A stretch of 64,000 nucleotides of DNA from positions 506,856-570,855 of the forward strand of contig WELB01000033.1 of the NCBI GenBank assembly GCA_009602725.1, given 5' to 3'. Every line of letters begins with the position of its first letter. The first letter of the stretch is position 1. The notes under the pieces are model-generated. The model searched no databases, was not told the origin of the DNA, and saw only the letters and a list, made by a program, of their open reading frames with translations. Positions 47,076 through 62,987 of this stretch are shown here, piece after piece. This DNA comes from Spirogloea muscicola. Lineage: Eukaryota > Streptophyta > Zygnematophyceae > Spirogloeales > Spirogloeaceae. The position numbers and the translations under genes were made by a program.

Positions 47076-47866
47076 TAGCGTAGGGTTTCGTCATATATGA
47101 AGCCCCACTCTTTGCACTAGCTATTGGCCGAACAGTGCAGTCTAACAATGGCCACCCTTTCATGTCATGCGCACCGCGTGCCTTCTTCCCTTCCCTGCAG
47201 CGTGCTCTGGCAAACGCCTTGCACTGCGTGCTGGTTGTGACCTGGCGGCCGCTCAGGCTCTAGGCGGTGCGACTCCTCTTCGGCTTACTTCTCGCTTTTT
47301 CCGCCTTCATGAGCTGGCCAACGCACAGCCGCTGACCCTTTCGGAAAAAACTTCCTTTCAGAATGGTATTTTGCCACATTTGCAGCTGCTTACCAGGCTT
47401 CTCTTCCCGCCGGGTACAATAGCCTGCTTATCCGTGCTCCTTGCTCTCGTAACTCCGGGTTTTCGCTTTGTGTAGTCCCATTCTTGCAAGCACTTCGCGT
47501 TTTGCATGAACAGTCTATGAGCTTCGTCTTATTTTTTACGTCAGCGCACCGCGCGGATCCTCTTTTCGACAGTGCGTACGTCCAGCTTCCCCACCGTCTT
47601 GGGAGCCCACGCGGCGTGGTGGCTTTCGGCCCAATCTCCCGTCGCGATAGCGATCGGCAAATGGCGAGCTGCAGGCCGCGGGCCACCCCCCTCGGGCGCC
47701 ACGACCAGCCATGGCCGCCGCCAGAGGCCCGCCCCCGGTTCGACGGCGCCATCGATGGCGGCCGCGCCGCCAGCCTTGTTGCCGCCGCTCGTGGTGCGGG
47801 CTCTTGGCTTCGTTGCGGCACTCGCCGCCATTGCCGCAGCCGCCGCCGCCGCCTCCGCCGCTGGCC

Positions 47867-50800
47867 ATGAGGCGCTCCACGTCGCGGCGCAGCAGCGCCA
47901 GCGCCGGCCCCGCNCCCGGCCTAGCGCCGCTGCCGGCCACCGGTGGCGGCGGCGGCTCGGACCGCCACGGCCGTGCGCTGCAGGAGCTCGATGAGCAGGA
48001 GTGCCTCTACATGGACGGCGCCGCCGCTGCCGCCGCTGCGCTGCGCCGCGGAAACGACGGCTGTGACGGCGGCATGGACGTTGCCACCAGCAGCCTGCTC
48101 AGCATCCTGAGCTGCGCGGAGCAGCACCATCACTTCCGCGTGCACCTCGACGCGCAGATGCAGCAGGACGGCCAGCCGCCGCCGCCGCCGCCGCAGGAGC
48201 TGCAGCATCAGGCGGCCAGCACCTCGCATGGTGGGGCCAGCGACGAGCTCTCGTACCACGACGACCAGCTGCACAGCCTCGGCTTGGGCGGCGCTGCCAT
48301 GGATCCGGACCAGGAAGACATGGCGTCCATCCTCGAGGCGTTCTACGTGGCCGACCCCGGCCAGTCTGAGGGCAACAGCCGCGTCAGCACCACCTCGGCT
48401 TCGGCAGCCACAGACCCCGCAGGTCGGCTAACTGCAATGTGAAAAGATGAGAGCGCCAGGCGCGTGCTCGGGGAGGACACACGGAGGACACGGGAGGAGT
48501 CAGATTATGAAGTACTCCATGATAGATCTATAACTTGATGAGGCTTTAGCATAGAACATGACCTTAATCGGATTAAAAAATACTCCATAGTACACATTCG
48601 CGAGTACAAACAGAGGAGCGCCGGCGAGATAAACTTACCAGAATGTGTCTAGGCTGACAACCTCTATGGCTCCACCGTGACTGCGCTGAATTATATCGGG
48701 CTCCTGCCATGCTTTAAATGCCCAGTTCCCAAGCCTGCCTCTGAACACAATAAGATTGACATATTCTTACGTGGAGGTGGTGCCGCAGACTCAGGCCTTG
48801 ATCCGCCAAGGCTGGCCCGCCGCCGGGTGTCCGAGAGGAAGCGGCCAGCGAACAGCACGAGCTGCTTCAGGGGCGTCACGCACCACTGCCGCACAGGGAG
48901 GTGGGAGAGTCATATCTGGTGAGCCACTTCAAGTCTACTCTTCTCCGCACCAGCTGAAGTTGGCCGGAACTGCTCGATGTAATGCCGTCACAGCCCGTCT
49001 CGAAGAACTTGACTACTTTGTCACAAGGTCGTTGTGGATGCTGATAGGGGGTACGCACAGTTAGCACAGTAGTCAATACGCGCTCAGTCAGTACCTCCAT
49101 GTGTAGGGAAAACGGAAGGCAGCTCTACCTCGGCGGCTTTGACTCTGGTATGCTTGAGTTTCAGACATCTCAAGAGCTACTGTAGACCAGCATGTCCAGC
49201 AGCAGCACTTGCTCAATATCGATAGTGAGAGTGACATGAATTGAGCAGCATCGAGGCCCAACTGGTTCTGGGATTTTGACAAATCGCTGTTATGTAGAGG
49301 GACATGTTGTCTTGGCAAAGAGACTGCCAGGTCGGCAGGTCCTGTCTATCTCTGCTGTGGGGCTCCCTTATTTTGTCCATGTGCAGAGGAGCAGGCTGCT
49401 CTTGCCTATGACATAGCTGCCATCAAGTGCAGGTAGGCAAGCTGCCCATTCTGAGTCCCCTTGCAGCAATACATCAGCAAGTTGCTCGTGCATGTGGATG
49501 AAAATTGTGGAGTTGAAGCGATGTATGAGTGCAAAGTGCTGAGACTGGCATCTCTCTAAGTGTGCATTTGCGGTCATGCTCAGCTGTCTTCACTGTCACT
49601 CACATGTTTGAAGACCTTCGCATTCAACAACTGACAAGGCAGGCATAGCCACCTTGGAATCATCTACCGTTTGTATGCAGAGGAACTGGTGCTGTCACGA
49701 ACCTGTCCATTGACAACTACCGCCCCCACTTTGCTGAGATCTGTGAGCATCCTGGAGCACCAATGTGCAACCCCTGCTCTAGCCGTGTGAGCCAATAGCA
49801 TCGAGCTGTGCGTGCCCCACTGCGGAACCAGATCTCTGGGGTATCCTTGTCAAGTCCTTCACGCAGAATAGGTGACAGGACAAGCATCAAACCTGCTGGT
49901 AGCTGCGGTGTCAAAGGAGGAGCTGGTCATATCCCTTCGCCGACACAGCAAAGGCTTCTCGCGGGGTTCCTCACGCTATCGTGGAGTCACACGCCATCAG
50001 AAGGTCGATTCAGAGTTTTTGCTCAAACAGATTCAGTCCTTGACTTGCCAGCTTCTTCAGCACTAGAACATGCAAGTCTTGCTTGCATTGATTTGCTCAG
50101 TGCAACTGGACAACTATTATTTACTTTGACGCAAGCACATTACTGATTCTACTCCTCATCTAGCTGGTAAAGAACTGGACTCATCCTCTGCTTATCAGGC
50201 GACAACCGGAGATACCCTCTGATCGCCATTGCCATCTGTACAGGGCAAATGGGAGGCAAGGATTGGGCAGCTTCAAGGGAAAAAGTATATGTACTTAGGC
50301 CTACATGACACCGAAGAGGAGGCTGCAGCCGCCTACGATTGCGAGGCCATCAGGTATCATCAGCATGCCAGTGCAGCTGCAGCATACCTGGCCCGTGCCT
50401 GCAACTCTGATTACCGACAGTGCAGTCAGATTCTTCACTGTGTGACTCACGGATGAATTCCACGTCGAGCAGGCAAAAAGGGCAACAAGCGGTCACCAAT
50501 TTCGACATTGCCCTGGTCAGCTGCTGATATTCAGCTCTAGTAGCTTGTGTTGCTTCTTACGGGTTCTGGCTGCGCAAGCTACTGCTGAGTGCTGCAAAAG
50601 GAAGAATGATGTAGCCATATCGCGCTCATCAGTATTGATCCTACATTCTCTTCAATATTGTTGAATCAGAACAGTCATGGTGCCACTCCAAACGGCCTTG
50701 GAGGCAAACAGGTAGTTGTAACCCTTGTATATGCATTTTGCTGTGACCGCCAATGAACAGTACTCGGCGGCGCCCAGCAGCCAGCACCAGCGACCACAGG

Positions 50801-51111
50801 AGGAACCTGCTCTGCATCATCACCTCCAGCACCAGGAGCAGCTCCTTGGTGAAGCCCAGGGTGAGATACCGGGAGACCACCCCTCCTTCGGGCAGCCCTC
50901 GGACCAAGGGGGCGGGAGGCAGAGTGAGAGCGACAGCCCACCATTCCTCTCAGCCTGCTTCGAGAGCCGACCCTTGGGCCTGGCAGCCAAGAGGCGGATG
51001 CTGAGGATCCAGAAGCAGCACCTGCGATGGCCATCCGTTGAGCAGCGTGCGAGGCCACGGCATAACACCTCCTCTGCTGGCAACTCAAGAGCTCTGAGTC
51101 ACCCAGCTTAA
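47867..51111 (+). CDS. Double-AP2 transcription factor, AINTEGUMENTA/PLETHORA-like
   Basis: Nine exons in phase (47867-48422, 48789-48918, 49107-49147, 49387-49432, 49681-49784, 49903-50003, 50244-50353, 50473-50515, 50761-51111) give about 493 residues, with an in-frame N at 47914. The first 185 residues are Ala/Gly/His/Gln-rich. The first AP2 repeat reads [40 protein letters not shown] and [10 protein letters not shown]. The linker has [14 protein letters not shown] and [20 protein letters not shown], the linker typical of the ANT group. The second repeat is [32 protein letters not shown] and [17 protein letters not shown], then AVTNFDIAL. The tail is Gln/His-rich. Such factors bind DNA through both repeats and control growth in land plants. 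The two very short exons in repeat 1 are typical of this family. Confidence 0.92.
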
Positions 51112-51818
51112 AGAGAAATTGTCTTTCAAGTGATTTGCAGCTACTCTGTGCATCGCCAGTTGTGGTCATCAGCAGGAATCAATTGCACTTGCCATCATTT
51201 GTACTCTTGAGCTGATCTCAATATGGCATGGTGCATCAACTTCCACCCATGGTCCTGACTACGGGAGGCTTCCTGCAGCATGTGCTGCAATTTTGTTGAC
51301 GAGTTTAAATGAGGGTTTGGAATGCATCAAAACGTAGGCATATCTGCAATATCCTGCTTCACAGAAGCCTCCCCGAGGCTCGACTTGAACCCCTTAGCTA
51401 TAAAGTGCAGAATGATGTCAAGTTGTTGGCAAACATCGTGCAAAGTCTTATGTCTTAATGTCCTAAACCAAAGAGCAGAAGTCATGGACGCAATAAGAAG
51501 CTTCCTGCAGACATCTCAAGGATGGCTAAAGACCTCATTGGAAGCTGATATATTTACATGAACAAGTATGCGGCAACGTGAGAATTGGTCTTACAGACGG
51601 CGATAATTTGTGCCTGTGCTGGTTCATACAGAGACACCAATGAGAGCGACTTTGCGAATCCCAAAAGAGGAACTACGAGCACGCCTCAGTGCACAGTAAA
51701 TTTCCATCAGAGATTGTGCAAGCTCGTCCAGACCGCAGGTGCTTTAGGAGCACAGCAAACCACATAAACCACAGTGCCATCGATCCTAGCTGGACCTGCT
51801 CACATGCACACAACAACT
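51112..51818. other. Intergenic, AP2 3' flank; no gene seen
   Basis: Lies between the stop of the AP2 gene and the distal TPP aptamer of the convergent THI4 gene. No gene was recognised. It probably includes both 3' UTRs. Confidence 0.4.
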
Positions 51819-51907
51819 TGGCACACTCCCTACGCAGGAATTATCCTGATCAGGTGACAGGGTATGATCTCAGCCCGAGCAGTGGTGCTCGAGCACCCCT
51901 GGTGCCA
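51819..51907 (-). promoter_or_regulatory. TPP riboswitch aptamer, THI4 array copy 1 (distal)
   Basis: On the minus strand this is a complete thi-box. The P1 ends TTGGCAC and GTGCCAA pair. P2 begins ACCAGGGGTGC. A short P3 (CTCGAGCACC/TGCTCGG) leads into the invariant CTGAGA, then TCATACCC. P4/P5 follows with ACCTGATCAGGATAAT and CCTGCGTAGGGAG. All the conserved ligand-binding blocks of the THI element are present. It lies downstream of THI4 and in the same sense, 555 bases past the stop codon. It would bind thiamin pyrophosphate and probably acts on 3'-end splicing or processing, as known for plant THIC. Confidence 0.93.
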
Positions 51908-51994
51908 AAAGTAAGTCAGTACAGGTGTCAAAGACATCAAAGAATGACAGAGGCAGCCTGTTTCCTGGTCACACAAAAACCGAACACGACCCAT

Positions 51995-52086
51995 TGGCAC
52001 ACTTCCTTCGCAGGCATTATCCTGATCAGGTCTTGGGGTATGATCTCAGCCCAAGCAACAGATTTGCCTGAGCACCCCCGGTGCCA
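51995..52086 (-). promoter_or_regulatory. TPP riboswitch aptamer, THI4 array copy 2 (middle)
   Basis: Minus strand, with P1 ends TGGCAC and GTGCCA, P2 start ACCGGGGGTGC, a P3 arm of medium length, then GGGCTGAGATCATACCCC and the P4/P5 blocks ACCTGATCAGGATAATG and CCTGCGAAGG. All core positions are kept. The gap to copy 1 is 87 bases and to copy 3 is 75 bases. The repeats are similar only within the aptamer, so the flanks have diverged while the folds were retained. Confidence 0.93.
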
Positions 52087-52161
52087 GATGGTTGTACGTC
52101 AGTATCAGAACAGACACCACAAGCAGCATAGACCACCAGACGATGACATTTAGACAGACAA

Positions 52162-52269
52162 GGCACTTCCCTCCGCAGGCATTATCCTGATCAGGTGGTA
52201 AGGGTATAATCTCAGCCCGCATCATGCAAAGGCCAAAAGCCTTGCAGTATGCCGGGCACCCCCAGTGCC
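52162..52269 (-). promoter_or_regulatory. TPP riboswitch aptamer, THI4 array copy 3 (proximal)
   Basis: Minus strand, starting 192 bases after the THI4 stop codon. P1 ends GGCACT and AGTGCC pair. P2 begins CTGGGGGTGCC. P3 is extended and can fold (GCATACTGCAAGGC with GCCTTTGCATGATGC). The core has GGGCTGAGATTATACCC, ACCTGATCAGGATAATG and CCTGCGGAGGGAAG. Of the three copies it has the longest P3 arm. Confidence 0.94.
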
Positions 52270-52461
52270 AACCAACCAAAGCAAGCACACTGACAACGAG
52301 GACAATGCTTGTCCGCCTGTCTGCCAGGCTCACGTCTAGCACTCCTCACATCCATCACTGTGCACACAATAGCTAGTTGTTGCTACTGATGCAAGCAATG
52401 CAAATCATCAGTCTGGCAAGAATCAGTGCAGCACAGGAGGAGGGGTGGGCAAAGTTGGCTG

Positions 52462-54136
<1,675 letters not shown>

Positions 54137-54176
54137 GGATGAGTGCAAGCGAGAGGGAGGGCTGAGAGCGGCAGGA

Positions 54177-54177
<1 letters not shown>

Positions 54178-54215
<38 letters not shown>

Positions 54216-54222
54216 TGGAGCT
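54178..54222. repeat. GGC triplet run in the THI4 5' leader
   Basis: An uninterrupted GGC run of about 12 units just upstream of the THI4 start codon (read as GCC on the THI4 strand). It is probably in the 5' UTR. Confidence 0.85.
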
Positions 54223-54731
54223 GAAGAAAATGGTGGCTAAGAGCGACTTGGCACCGCAACCGCAGAATCAAGGGGCAAGCAGGTGCCTGCTGCCGGTGCC
54301 CCATCGCGGCCCGTGTCCATGAGCTGCCTCTCACCATCCCGCGTGCTTTCCGCGCTGTGAAAGGCCAGCCCGATGAGAAACTTGAGTGGCAATCTCCACC
54401 TAACGATGCAGACACGGGACGGCCCTCCGGCTAACGTGCTTGGCCCCCTTCTGCCAAGACCGGCCCCCCGGGTGCATGCGCGACAGTGACGTGTCGCGGT
54501 GACAGCGGATGCCGTTGTCGTCCCGTCGGTCGTCGTCGCGACCGCTGGAGATGGGATCCGAGCCCTGCGCTGATCCCTCTCGAAGGGGGCCCTTCGCCTC
54601 CCGCCGTGGTCGTGGCTGATGCCGCCTCACGCCGTCACAGTTGGGCTCGTGCTCGCCGCGGCGATGCCGACCGCCTCGTCTCACTGGTGGGAGCGGGTCT
54701 ACTGATGACAACAAACGGGCTCCGACGAGAG

Positions 54732-54882
54732 AGAAAGTGCTCGCCCATTGAGAATAGGGGCTGGAAAAGCCAGCCCAAAAAAGAATCAACAAAGGACGAG
54801 AAGGGGGCCAGGGAAGCGTTAAGAGAAACAAGCACACTGAGGCACAAAGCAGCTACGGATCACTCGATAGCTCTCTTCTAAG
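54732..54882 (-). mobile_element. LINE 3' tail in the THI4-THIC intergenic region
   Basis: Matches the reverse strand of 4740-4910. It contains GAAAGTGCTCGCCCATTGAG, hairpin GGGGCTGG-AAAAG-CCAGCCC, and then the tail up to the first bases after the ORF stop, but no ORF sequence. It is a severely 5'-truncated insertion between the divergent THI4 and THIC starts, so it sits within or near both promoters. Confidence 0.8.
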
Positions 54883-54990
54883 TGAGAGAGAGAGAGAAGG
54901 CGCGCGGGGCGCATGAATTGAAAGGGAGGCCAATTCAAGCCAATACATTGTTCAGGCAGAGTCGAGTGCAGACTAAACAATGCTACATAA
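54883..54990. repeat. Dispersed repeat, type unknown
   Basis: The segment GGCGCGCGGGGCGCATGAATT, then GGCCAATTCAAGCC and ACATTGTTCAGGC, recurs at 10050-10130, and in part at 7645-7700. It lies directly next to the LINE tail here, as it does at 10.1 kb. It is preceded by a (GA)n run at about 54883-54897. It could be a separate small element or an extra part of one LINE subfamily. Confidence 0.6.
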
Positions 54991-55090
54991 TACGAAGTGA
55001 GAAAGACCACCCCCCCCTTCCACTAGGGGTCCCGTCTGAGGATGACGAACGTCGAGTAAGCATCACTGCGGCCCCGCCTCCCTCCGCGCA

Positions 55091-59065
<3,975 letters not shown>

Positions 59066-59469
59066 TTGGACTACTAAGCACGTGAGTGGCCTATAACCAC
59101 CCTTTTACATGAGTGCGTGCAAATCCGGTACGTCTCCTTCTGCGTTCCAGAAATGGGCAGTGTGCATACTTCAAGCGTCTGTTGTGCTGTAATCAAGAAT
59201 TCTGCAACTTGCAGTAATCTCCTTCGGCGCTACGTTCTCAGTCGTCTCTACTATGGGCTTTTGCAGGTACCAGAGCATCACGCATAGGCAGCTCAGGGTT
59301 TATTTGAGTTGGATGCTCGTTTTCAGAGGCTGCTGTAGTCTGCATGCTAAGTCGTACTGGTCATAGACTGCTCTTGGATGCGCCACAGCAGGCTTGTTTG
59401 CCCTAGACCTTGGAACAGCAGGTTGCATTGGATTGTTTTCCATTTGTGAAGAGTTGTGGCTAACTATTT

Positions 59470-59589
59470 CGGCACCGGGGGTGCTTGCTCGAGGTTCACC
59501 ATCCCCAATACAGGGGGTGGTGACTGAGAGCAGGCTGAGAGAGTCCCTTACAACCTGACCAGGTTAAGACCTGCGGAGGGAGTGTGCCG
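59470..59589 (+). promoter_or_regulatory. TPP riboswitch aptamer, THIC 3' region
   Basis: A thi-box in the sense of THIC, in the 3' UTR or 3' flank as in land plants. P1 ends CGGCAC and GTGCCG pair. P2 begins CCGGGGGTGC. A long P3/P3a arm (TGCTC to GAGCA, with inner CACCATCCCC and GGGGGTGGTG) leads to GGCTGAGA, then GTCCCTTACAACCTGACC and CCTGCGGAGGGAGTG. The GTCCCTT form is like plant THIC elements, whereas the three THI4 copies have ATACCC. The L5 loop reads TTAAGA where the THI4 copies have ATAATG. In plant THIC, TPP binding changes splicing in the 3' UTR and lowers expression; the same mode is likely here but not shown. Confidence 0.95.
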
Positions 59590-60179
59590 AATGTTCGTTG
59601 TGGTTTGTGCTGTGCAGGACTTTGCAGACGTTCATGTGCAGGTCGTAATTAAGTGGAGGAGTGCAATCACTGTTTCACATGTCAGGCATCTTGCATTTAT
59701 AGCTTGCTATGCTCACTTTCTTTTTGTTGCATCGTTGTGCTCTTGCATGCAAGTGCGTCCTTCACTAGTAAGGTGGTTGCATCGTATCAGATCAAGCATC
59801 TGGCCAATTGTAAAGCGTGTGGTCAGTGGGCGTGGTTTTAGTCTAGTGGCAAGGATAGCTGGATGGGCTGACTGCACCTCCATTTTGTCAAGTGGATGGG
59901 ATGCAGTGTCCCTCTTGCTGCTTGTTATGAAACCAAAATGAGACAACCGCTTTGGCTTTTGTGAGACTTAGTTGGGCGTAGGCTGGGTTGTTGTCTGCGC
60001 TGCAGCGCAGGAAGTACTTAGCTTCATGGAAGAAGCAGCGTGGATACTTGTGTCCATTACTGCCTCTGTACAAGTCTATCCTCTGACCAGCCTTGCAAAG
60101 AGGAACAGTTACTGGTGCTGTGATACTGCCGCCGAATCCTTGCACCTGAAGAAGAGGCAGTTGTGGCCTTGGTTGACTG
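59590..60179. other. Intergenic; no gene seen
   Basis: The 3' flank of THIC beyond the aptamer. No gene, repeat or RNA was recognised. Confidence 0.4.
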
Positions 60180-60540
60180 GCCTCTCCCACAGCCACCGCC
60201 CTCTCCTGGAAGCGTCTTTCTTCCCCCCCTTTCATAGCCTCCGTCCCCTTTGGAAGAGCTCGGTTCATCTGATTACCACTTCTCACAGCCCGACGCCTAA
60301 CTGTCGAGGAGCCCTTTCTTGGCGAGGACGAGCCAGTGGAAGGCCGAGCTTTGGCGGTGGCCTCCAGCTCCGTCAGCTCTGTCAGGGCGACATCATTCCG
60401 CCGGCTAGCTACTCAGACTTGCATCTCCTAACTAGAGGTTACTGAGCGTTCCCTGGCTGACGTCTTAGTCTTAGTCCTTCGCACTCCGGCTCCTTCAGAC
60501 CTTGTTCATTCCTTTGGGCTGGCCTTTCACAGCCACCAGT
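60180..60540 (+). mobile_element. LINE 3' end, second subfamily
   Basis: Ends with a frame encoding SFGGGLQLRQLCQGDIIPPA and YSDLHLLTRGY with stop at 60443-60445, the same variant C-terminus as the minus-strand copy at 11952-12082. The tail contains CCTTGTTCATTCCTTTGGG and the hairpin GGGCTGGCCTTTCACAGCC at about 60517. It is 5'-truncated and lies just upstream of the GOS1 gene. Confidence 0.65.
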
Positions 60541-60736
60541 CAATCTGGTATGGAGTGTGTTGTGAGTGATGGCGGTCTGGGTACTAAAATCCAGTGGGCT
60601 CCAGTGGTGGGAGCCGACGGCGAGGCACCGTCGGGGACGTTGGCGGCTAGGTCTCAGTCCCGGAACGAGGGGCGGAGTGCTGTGCCCTCCCGCGCGGTGC
60701 GCCGCGCGGCGCGCCCGCCGGGCCCGGCGGCCGGNC

Positions 60737-62389
60737 GAGGCGCGGAGGCTGGAGGGCGACCTGGACGTCAAGCTCTCGTCTTACGCCAAGCTCGGCGGCA
60801 TGCTGGCCCACGGCGGTGCGGCGGCGCGCGCCGCGCTCACCCCCCTTCTGCTTCTGCTCGCGCCGCCGCCGCTGCCATTGTCGTACCTTTGCCGCCTGCG
60901 CGGGCGCTGACGGCGAGTGGCTGGCGGCGGCGGCGCCGGGGGCTTAGGCAGTGTACGTGGAGTCCGGGCCCGGCGGCGGCGGGCCAGGAGCCGGCGGCGG
61001 AGGCGGCGGCGGCGGCGGCGGCGAGGTGGGGTCTTGGAAGAGCATGGAGATGGAGATCGAGGCGCTGCTGGAGAAGCTGCTGGACGTAAACGACGCCATG
61101 GGCCGCTGCGTCGCCGCCACCACGTCCACCACGTCCGTCACGCAGAAGCTCGCCCGCCACCGCGACATCCTCCACGAGTTCACGCAGGTCTGTCCCAGCA
61201 CTCCCCATGCCGCTGTGCTTGCCTCTGCTGCGGCCATGGAGACTGCGGCGACGACGACTGCCCATGTCTCATGGGGTGCCCATGAAGGAGGCCGGTGATG
61301 GAGGCCTCCGTGGTGATAAGGGTGTTGGGCGCTCGGTGCTGGAGCCGACTGCAGGAGTTTCGACGGACCAAGGGTAACATCCGCTCGCAGAGGGAGCACG
61401 CGGAGCTGCTCGTCTCGGTCCGGAACGACATCAGCGAGTACAAGGTCGCTCCTTCCGCCTGGCTCGCATATACCGACCTTTAGCTTGCCCTGCTTTCCAG
61501 ACTGCCGAATGCCAAACCCACTGCAGCGGCCTTGGCTGTTGATGGTGGCTTGCCGAGCGTCCTTGAAGTTCCATATTGAGCTAGGCCAGCCTTTGAGCCT
61601 GACCTCCTCCTCGTCCGCCGTTTTGTAAAGTTTTCATAGCATTTTAAAGACAGGTCATTCTCGTAGTCCATAGCAAGATCTTGCGCCAACTGTCGGCTTG
61701 AGCACCAGCTCCGTGCATTCCGCTATCTACAGCAACTTTGTGTGGTTTATCGTTACTGTCAGCAGGCCTCTGCAGGGGGTGCATCTCCCATGCCCGGCCT
61801 GCTCCGTGAGCGGGGCGCCATCCATGGTAACATTGCGCAGGTACTCTCCAGGGCGATGGATGGCACGCAGCACTATGCGCAAAGATAGACATAATTGCAC
61901 CACTAGAGTAGGATTATGTCACTGATTTTGAATCACTTGTTCTGCAGATTGACGAGGTCATCAGCCAGGCGGAGGCCACCAAGGGGGCGCTGGCGGCACA
62001 GAAAACCCTGTTCCTGGATGTCCAGTCCCGGCTTAAGGTTCTCGGGGACCGTTTTCCAGTTGTACGAGATATTCTAGGCAAGGCCCTTGACTTGCCTACC
62101 ATGATGGTCTCTTATCCATCCTCAAGGTGCTGCCTTTCTAGTCCTCAGTCCTCAGTCCAGAATCAGCATCACATTGTCTAATCCAACCCTCACCTTATGC
62201 TCGCCCGTCAGGCAACTTGTATGACCCACAGCATCAGCTCAGAACCTGGTCCTGGTCAAAACTCAGCCTGCATCTGCAACGAGTGGTGCAGGTGCGATTC
62301 GGAGACGACGGAACAGGGACACGATCATCCTTTCGGCTGTCATCACTGCATGCACGCTCTTTCTGATCATCTATTGGTTATCGAAATGA
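60737..62389 (+). CDS. GOS1: Golgi Qb-SNARE GOS1-like (membrin/GS28 group), 5' end unresolved
   Basis: A tail-anchored SNARE of ER-Golgi and intra-Golgi vesicle fusion. Exons 60737-60815 (EARRLEGDLDVKLSSYAKLG), 60952-61187 (SWKSMEMEIEALLEKLLDVN, TTSVTQKLARHRDILHEFTQ), 61355-61444 (EFRRTKGNIRSQREHAELLV), 61763-61840 (GLLRERGAIHGNIAQ), 61948-62077 (IDEVISQAEATKGALAAQKT, LKVLGDRFPVVRDIL) and 62292-62389. The last encodes RRRRNRDTIILSAVITACTL and FLIIYWLSK, a C-terminal membrane anchor. Every block matches plant GOS11/GOS12. A poly-Gly insert lies in exon 2. The start codon is missing because of an N at 60735, directly before the readable coding sequence. The last intron uses a GC donor (62078). 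Confidence 0.94.
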
Positions 62390-62987
62390 CACTCTTGCCT
62401 TTCTTGCTACGTCCACCAATGCCATCTGCCTGTGGCTGTAGTGGCAACCATGGCCACTCGTGAATTATCATGGTCAAGCACCACATCATACAGTTCGTGT
62501 ATAGTCTGTGAAATCTCAACTGTCAGCTCCATATACGTGCAGACACTATGAACCCCGTTCTAGACAGTGTCTGAGCGGAGCATGTGTCAAACGAGCAGCT
62601 TTTAGGAGCTGAAGCCCTTGAAAGCTTCTGCAGGGCAATCCCAACACCTGACCAAACTCAAGTGCAAGCTTATCAAAGGTTCTCAGCTTAGTCATTATTG
62701 CAAAGTGCTAAATGGACACGGCGGTGCTGACTGATGGATGGCAATATTAGTAGGTGCCAAAGGCAGGCAGGATATGGCAGGCATAATCAAAATGACTTGC
62801 ATAGCCAATTATGTAAATCCGTGACCTCACAACTCGAAATGGTTGTCTTGGCAATTTGTGTGCAACATCGGGGCCGAGATAATGACTGCAGAGCTTTGAA
62901 AGCAGAAAAAAGCAGACCTTTGGGACTTGAACATCCTTGCCCCTGCTTGGTAATTGCAGCGTGCCTCTGCAAGGGAGTGCTGGTTGA
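62390..62987. other. Intergenic between convergent GOS1 and INH3 genes
   Basis: Holds both 3' UTRs. No gene or repeat was recognised. Confidence 0.4.

Noticed and set aside
51819-52269. The regular repeats could be taken for a CRISPR-like or minisatellite array
   Set aside because: Repeat similarity is limited to TPP aptamer core blocks with paired ends, the spacers and P3 arms differ in length, and the host is a eukaryote.
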